Source of the DNA: Erpobdella octoculata
Taxonomy: Eukaryota; Annelida; Clitellata; Hirudinida; Erpobdellidae
Direction: 5' to 3'
NCBI GenBank assembly: GCA_963978895.1
Contig: OZ022246.1
Coordinates: forward strand, 24,644,675 to 24,708,674
Length of the DNA stretch: 64,000 nt
Both the position numbers and the translations under genes were made by a program. Below the pieces are notes generated by a model. That model made no database searches and was not told the origin of the DNA. It was given only the letters and a program-made list of their open reading frames with translations. Below, one piece after another: positions 62,324-64,000 of this stretch (its first letter is position 1; every line of letters begins with the position of its first letter).

Positions 62324-64000
62324 ATGAATCGCAAGAAAATCTCATCATTCCATCATTCAGCGCTTCTCCCGATCCTCCTCCTCCTGTCACTGTCGATCGC
62401 CATTTTGATTTCGTCAACCGGCTGTGACGTCATCCATACCGCCGCCGCCGCGGGAATTCCCGGAACATTTGTTTCCATGACGACGAACGAGCGGGGGGGA
62501 GGAGGCGGCGAGGCGGCGACGGCTTCCGGATCGGCCGGCGAAGACAAAGATGAGAAGTCGATCGTCATCGGCAGCCGTCGCCGCGGCTTCGGCTTCAGCT
62601 CGGAGAGCGGAAGTGTTTACAAAGAAAGAAAAAACTCACCTGCTCCGAAGAATCAAAAGAAAGACATAAATAATAATAATAATAATAGTACAAAAAATAA
62701 TAGTAATAATGATGCGAACATAAACACGCGTGGGAGGATTCTGACCAATAATAATAATAATAATAATAATCATTATCATCGATCCGATCGCGTTAGTGAA
62801 AGTAATCGAATTATCTACTTCGATGAATCTTTCAGACGTTTTTCTGTGTCTGCTGGAATGAATGGTTTCGCCAGCTTTATCAGGACACGTGGAAGGATAC
62901 GTCGAAACTCCACCACCATCACTACCACCACTGCCACTGCCGACACCACCACCACCACCGCCGCTGCCGCTGTCGATGTCATGTCTTTTATCCGCCTAAA
63001 TAATCACCATCGTTATCATGGCCGCCGACATCACGCGAGCGATAATGGGAGGAGAGACACTCGAAAGCATAACCAGAACCGGTCCGATGCTTTTCCTGAT
63101 AACCATCGCAAGTCTCCAGCCTGCCGCATCAATCATCATCATCATCATCGTCATCATCATCATCGCTATAAATATTATTTCCGTCATTGCCATCAGCACC
63201 ACCATCATCATCGTCGTCGTCATCACGACTTTAATAAAATCGATCGTATTAGTGAAAATAATCACTTGAAGAATTCTGCAATAAAAAATCCATTTGGAGA
63301 CATTTCTCGTCAATCTCATCATCAACGTCATCATCATCACCATCATCGTCAGCATCGTCATCGTCATCATCATCATCAGACCTCCTTCTCTGTACAGCCT
63401 TTCACACCTCAAACCACTTTTCCATCTTCCACATTTCCAGTAAACTCAGCCATCTTCCACCGTCATCGCCATACTCTTAACAGTCTCTTTCATCATCGTC
63501 GGTTCGAAAAGTCATCACTTTCAGTACCTCGAAATCTTCCCGAAGTACCGACATTGGTCAGCAGCAGCAGCAGCAGCAGCAGCAGGACCAATCAAACTAA
63601 AACCTCTGTCGGCATTCCACGTTCGGTCAGCATTTCTTTTCCAGCGACAGCTTCACTCGGTAGCGACGGCTTCAGCTCCACCCACACTCCGACCGGCGCG
63701 GCCAGCGACGCAAGCGACTTTACTATCACTGCAGCAAGCGCTTCTACTTCTTCAAGTGGTCTTGTAAGAAAATCTCGGCGGCGTCAAAACGCTACAAAGT
63801 CTAAAAGAGAAGCCAGATCGCGAACGGAAGAAGGAAGAAAGGAAGAGAAAGATGGGGAGAAGGGGGAGAAGGGGGAGAAGGGGGAGAAAGGAGAGGGGGA
63901 GTGCCAGGTGAAGTTGATCGACGAGGTCTTCCTATGCACTTCCGCTTTTGTCGGCTTCCTTTCCAACTTTACGAGACCGCGCCAGTTTCTGGATAGCGAG
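62324..64000 (+). CDS. Large His/Asn-rich secretory-pathway protein, truncated by window edge
   Basis: An uninterrupted frame of 559 codons runs from ATG 62324 to the last base, with no stop, so the gene continues to the right. I checked the frame line by line. The N-terminus has a signal peptide or anchor (core LLPILLLLSLSIAILISS). A Gly/Ala-rich part follows, then poly-Asn (about 113-150), an Ala/Thr-rich block (about 200-220), a striking His/Arg-rich region (about 226-360), a Ser run (about 416-423), basic clusters suited to proprotein cleavage (RKSRRR, KSKREARSR) and GEK repeats. The last visible part (ECQVKLIDEVFLCTSAFVGF) is more ordinary and may start a folded domain. Function unknown. 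The microsatellite-like runs are all in frame. GC content is well above the flanks. Confidence 0.75.
   Translation, partial: MNRKKISSFHHSALLPILLLLSLSIAILISSTGCDVIHTAAAAGIPGTFVSMTTNERGGGGGEAATASGSAGEDKDEKSIVIGSRRRGFGFSSESGSVYKERKNSPAPKNQKKDINNNNNNSTKNNSNNDANINTRGRILTNNNNNNNNHYHRSDRVSESNRIIYFDESFRRFSVSAGMNGFASFIRTRGRIRRNSTTITTTTATADTTTTTAAAAVDVMSFIRLNNHHRYHGRRHHASDNGRRDTRKHNQNRSDAFPDNHRKSPACRINHHHHHRHHHHRYKYYFRHCHQHHHHHRRRHHDFNKIDRISENNHLKNSAIKNPFGDISRQSHHQRHHHHHHRQHRHRHHHHQTSFSVQPFTPQTTFPSSTFPVNSAIFHRHRHTLNSLFHHRRFEKSSLSVPRNLPEVPTLVSSSSSSSSRTNQTKTSVGIPRSVSISFPATASLGSDGFSSTHTPTGAASDASDFTITAASASTSSSGLVRKSRRRQNATKSKREARSRTEEGRKEEKDGEKGEKGEKGEKGEGECQVKLIDEVFLCTSAFVGFLSNFTRPRQFLDSE

Noticed and set aside
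62353..63412. Minus-strand and alternate-frame ORFs in the last 1.7 kb
   Set aside because: They overlap the longer continuous plus-strand frame from 62324 and are shadows of it.

Overview
This window looks like AT-rich nuclear DNA from an invertebrate animal. The genes have short GT-AG introns, and they include animal proteins: arpin, the splicing factor subunit SF3A2, a KLHDC8-type kelch protein, a bHLH factor and an EMI-FAS1 matrix protein. Microsatellites are long and very abundant, and there is a gypsy retrotransposon. I cannot assign a phylum from sequence alone. Nothing bacterial, viral or organellar is visible, and I see no CRISPR, operon or convincing tRNA/rRNA gene. Every gene model below was spliced by hand and every exon junction was checked for reading-frame continuity.

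Layout. 0.5-5.2 kb: complete gypsy/Ty3 LTR retrotransposon on the minus strand, with identical 344-bp LTRs, a 4-bp target duplication, intact gag and pol, and a canonical -1 slippery heptamer between them. 5.8-7.4 kb: five-exon KLHDC8 kelch gene (minus). 8.1-8.5 kb: 3' end of a non-LTR retrotransposon. 9.8-12.1 kb: seven-exon SF3A2 (minus). 13.5-14.2 kb: arpin (minus), intronless and broken by a one-base frameshift. 14.6-15.6 kb: intronless bHLH gene (minus). 15.6-22.9 kb: intergenic repeats. 22.9-28.8 kb: at least 14-exon EMI plus four-FAS1 secreted protein (TGFBI/periostin type, minus), with a likely signal-peptide exon at 29.4-29.6 kb and two small DNA-transposon relics in its introns. 29.6-40.0 kb: repeat-rich gene desert. 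40.0-42.6 kb: single-exon LRR transmembrane receptor (plus). 42.6-56 kb: second desert. 56-60.8 kb: 13-exon RRM/RGG RNA-binding protein (minus). 62.3-64.0 kb: a long open reading frame (plus) that runs off the right edge.

The genes do not form one pathway. They are independent housekeeping genes (splicing, actin regulation, RNA binding), developmental or cell-surface genes (bHLH, LRR receptor) and matrix genes (FAS1), typical of a eukaryotic chromosome. The accessory content is the most interesting part. It includes the apparently young gypsy copy, a four-copy SINE-like family, hAT-like, Tc1/mariner-like and piggyBac-like miniature elements, and minisatellites of 19, 21, 33 and about 35 bp. 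The window-edge ORF, at least 559 codons long, encodes an unusual His/Asn-rich secretory protein.
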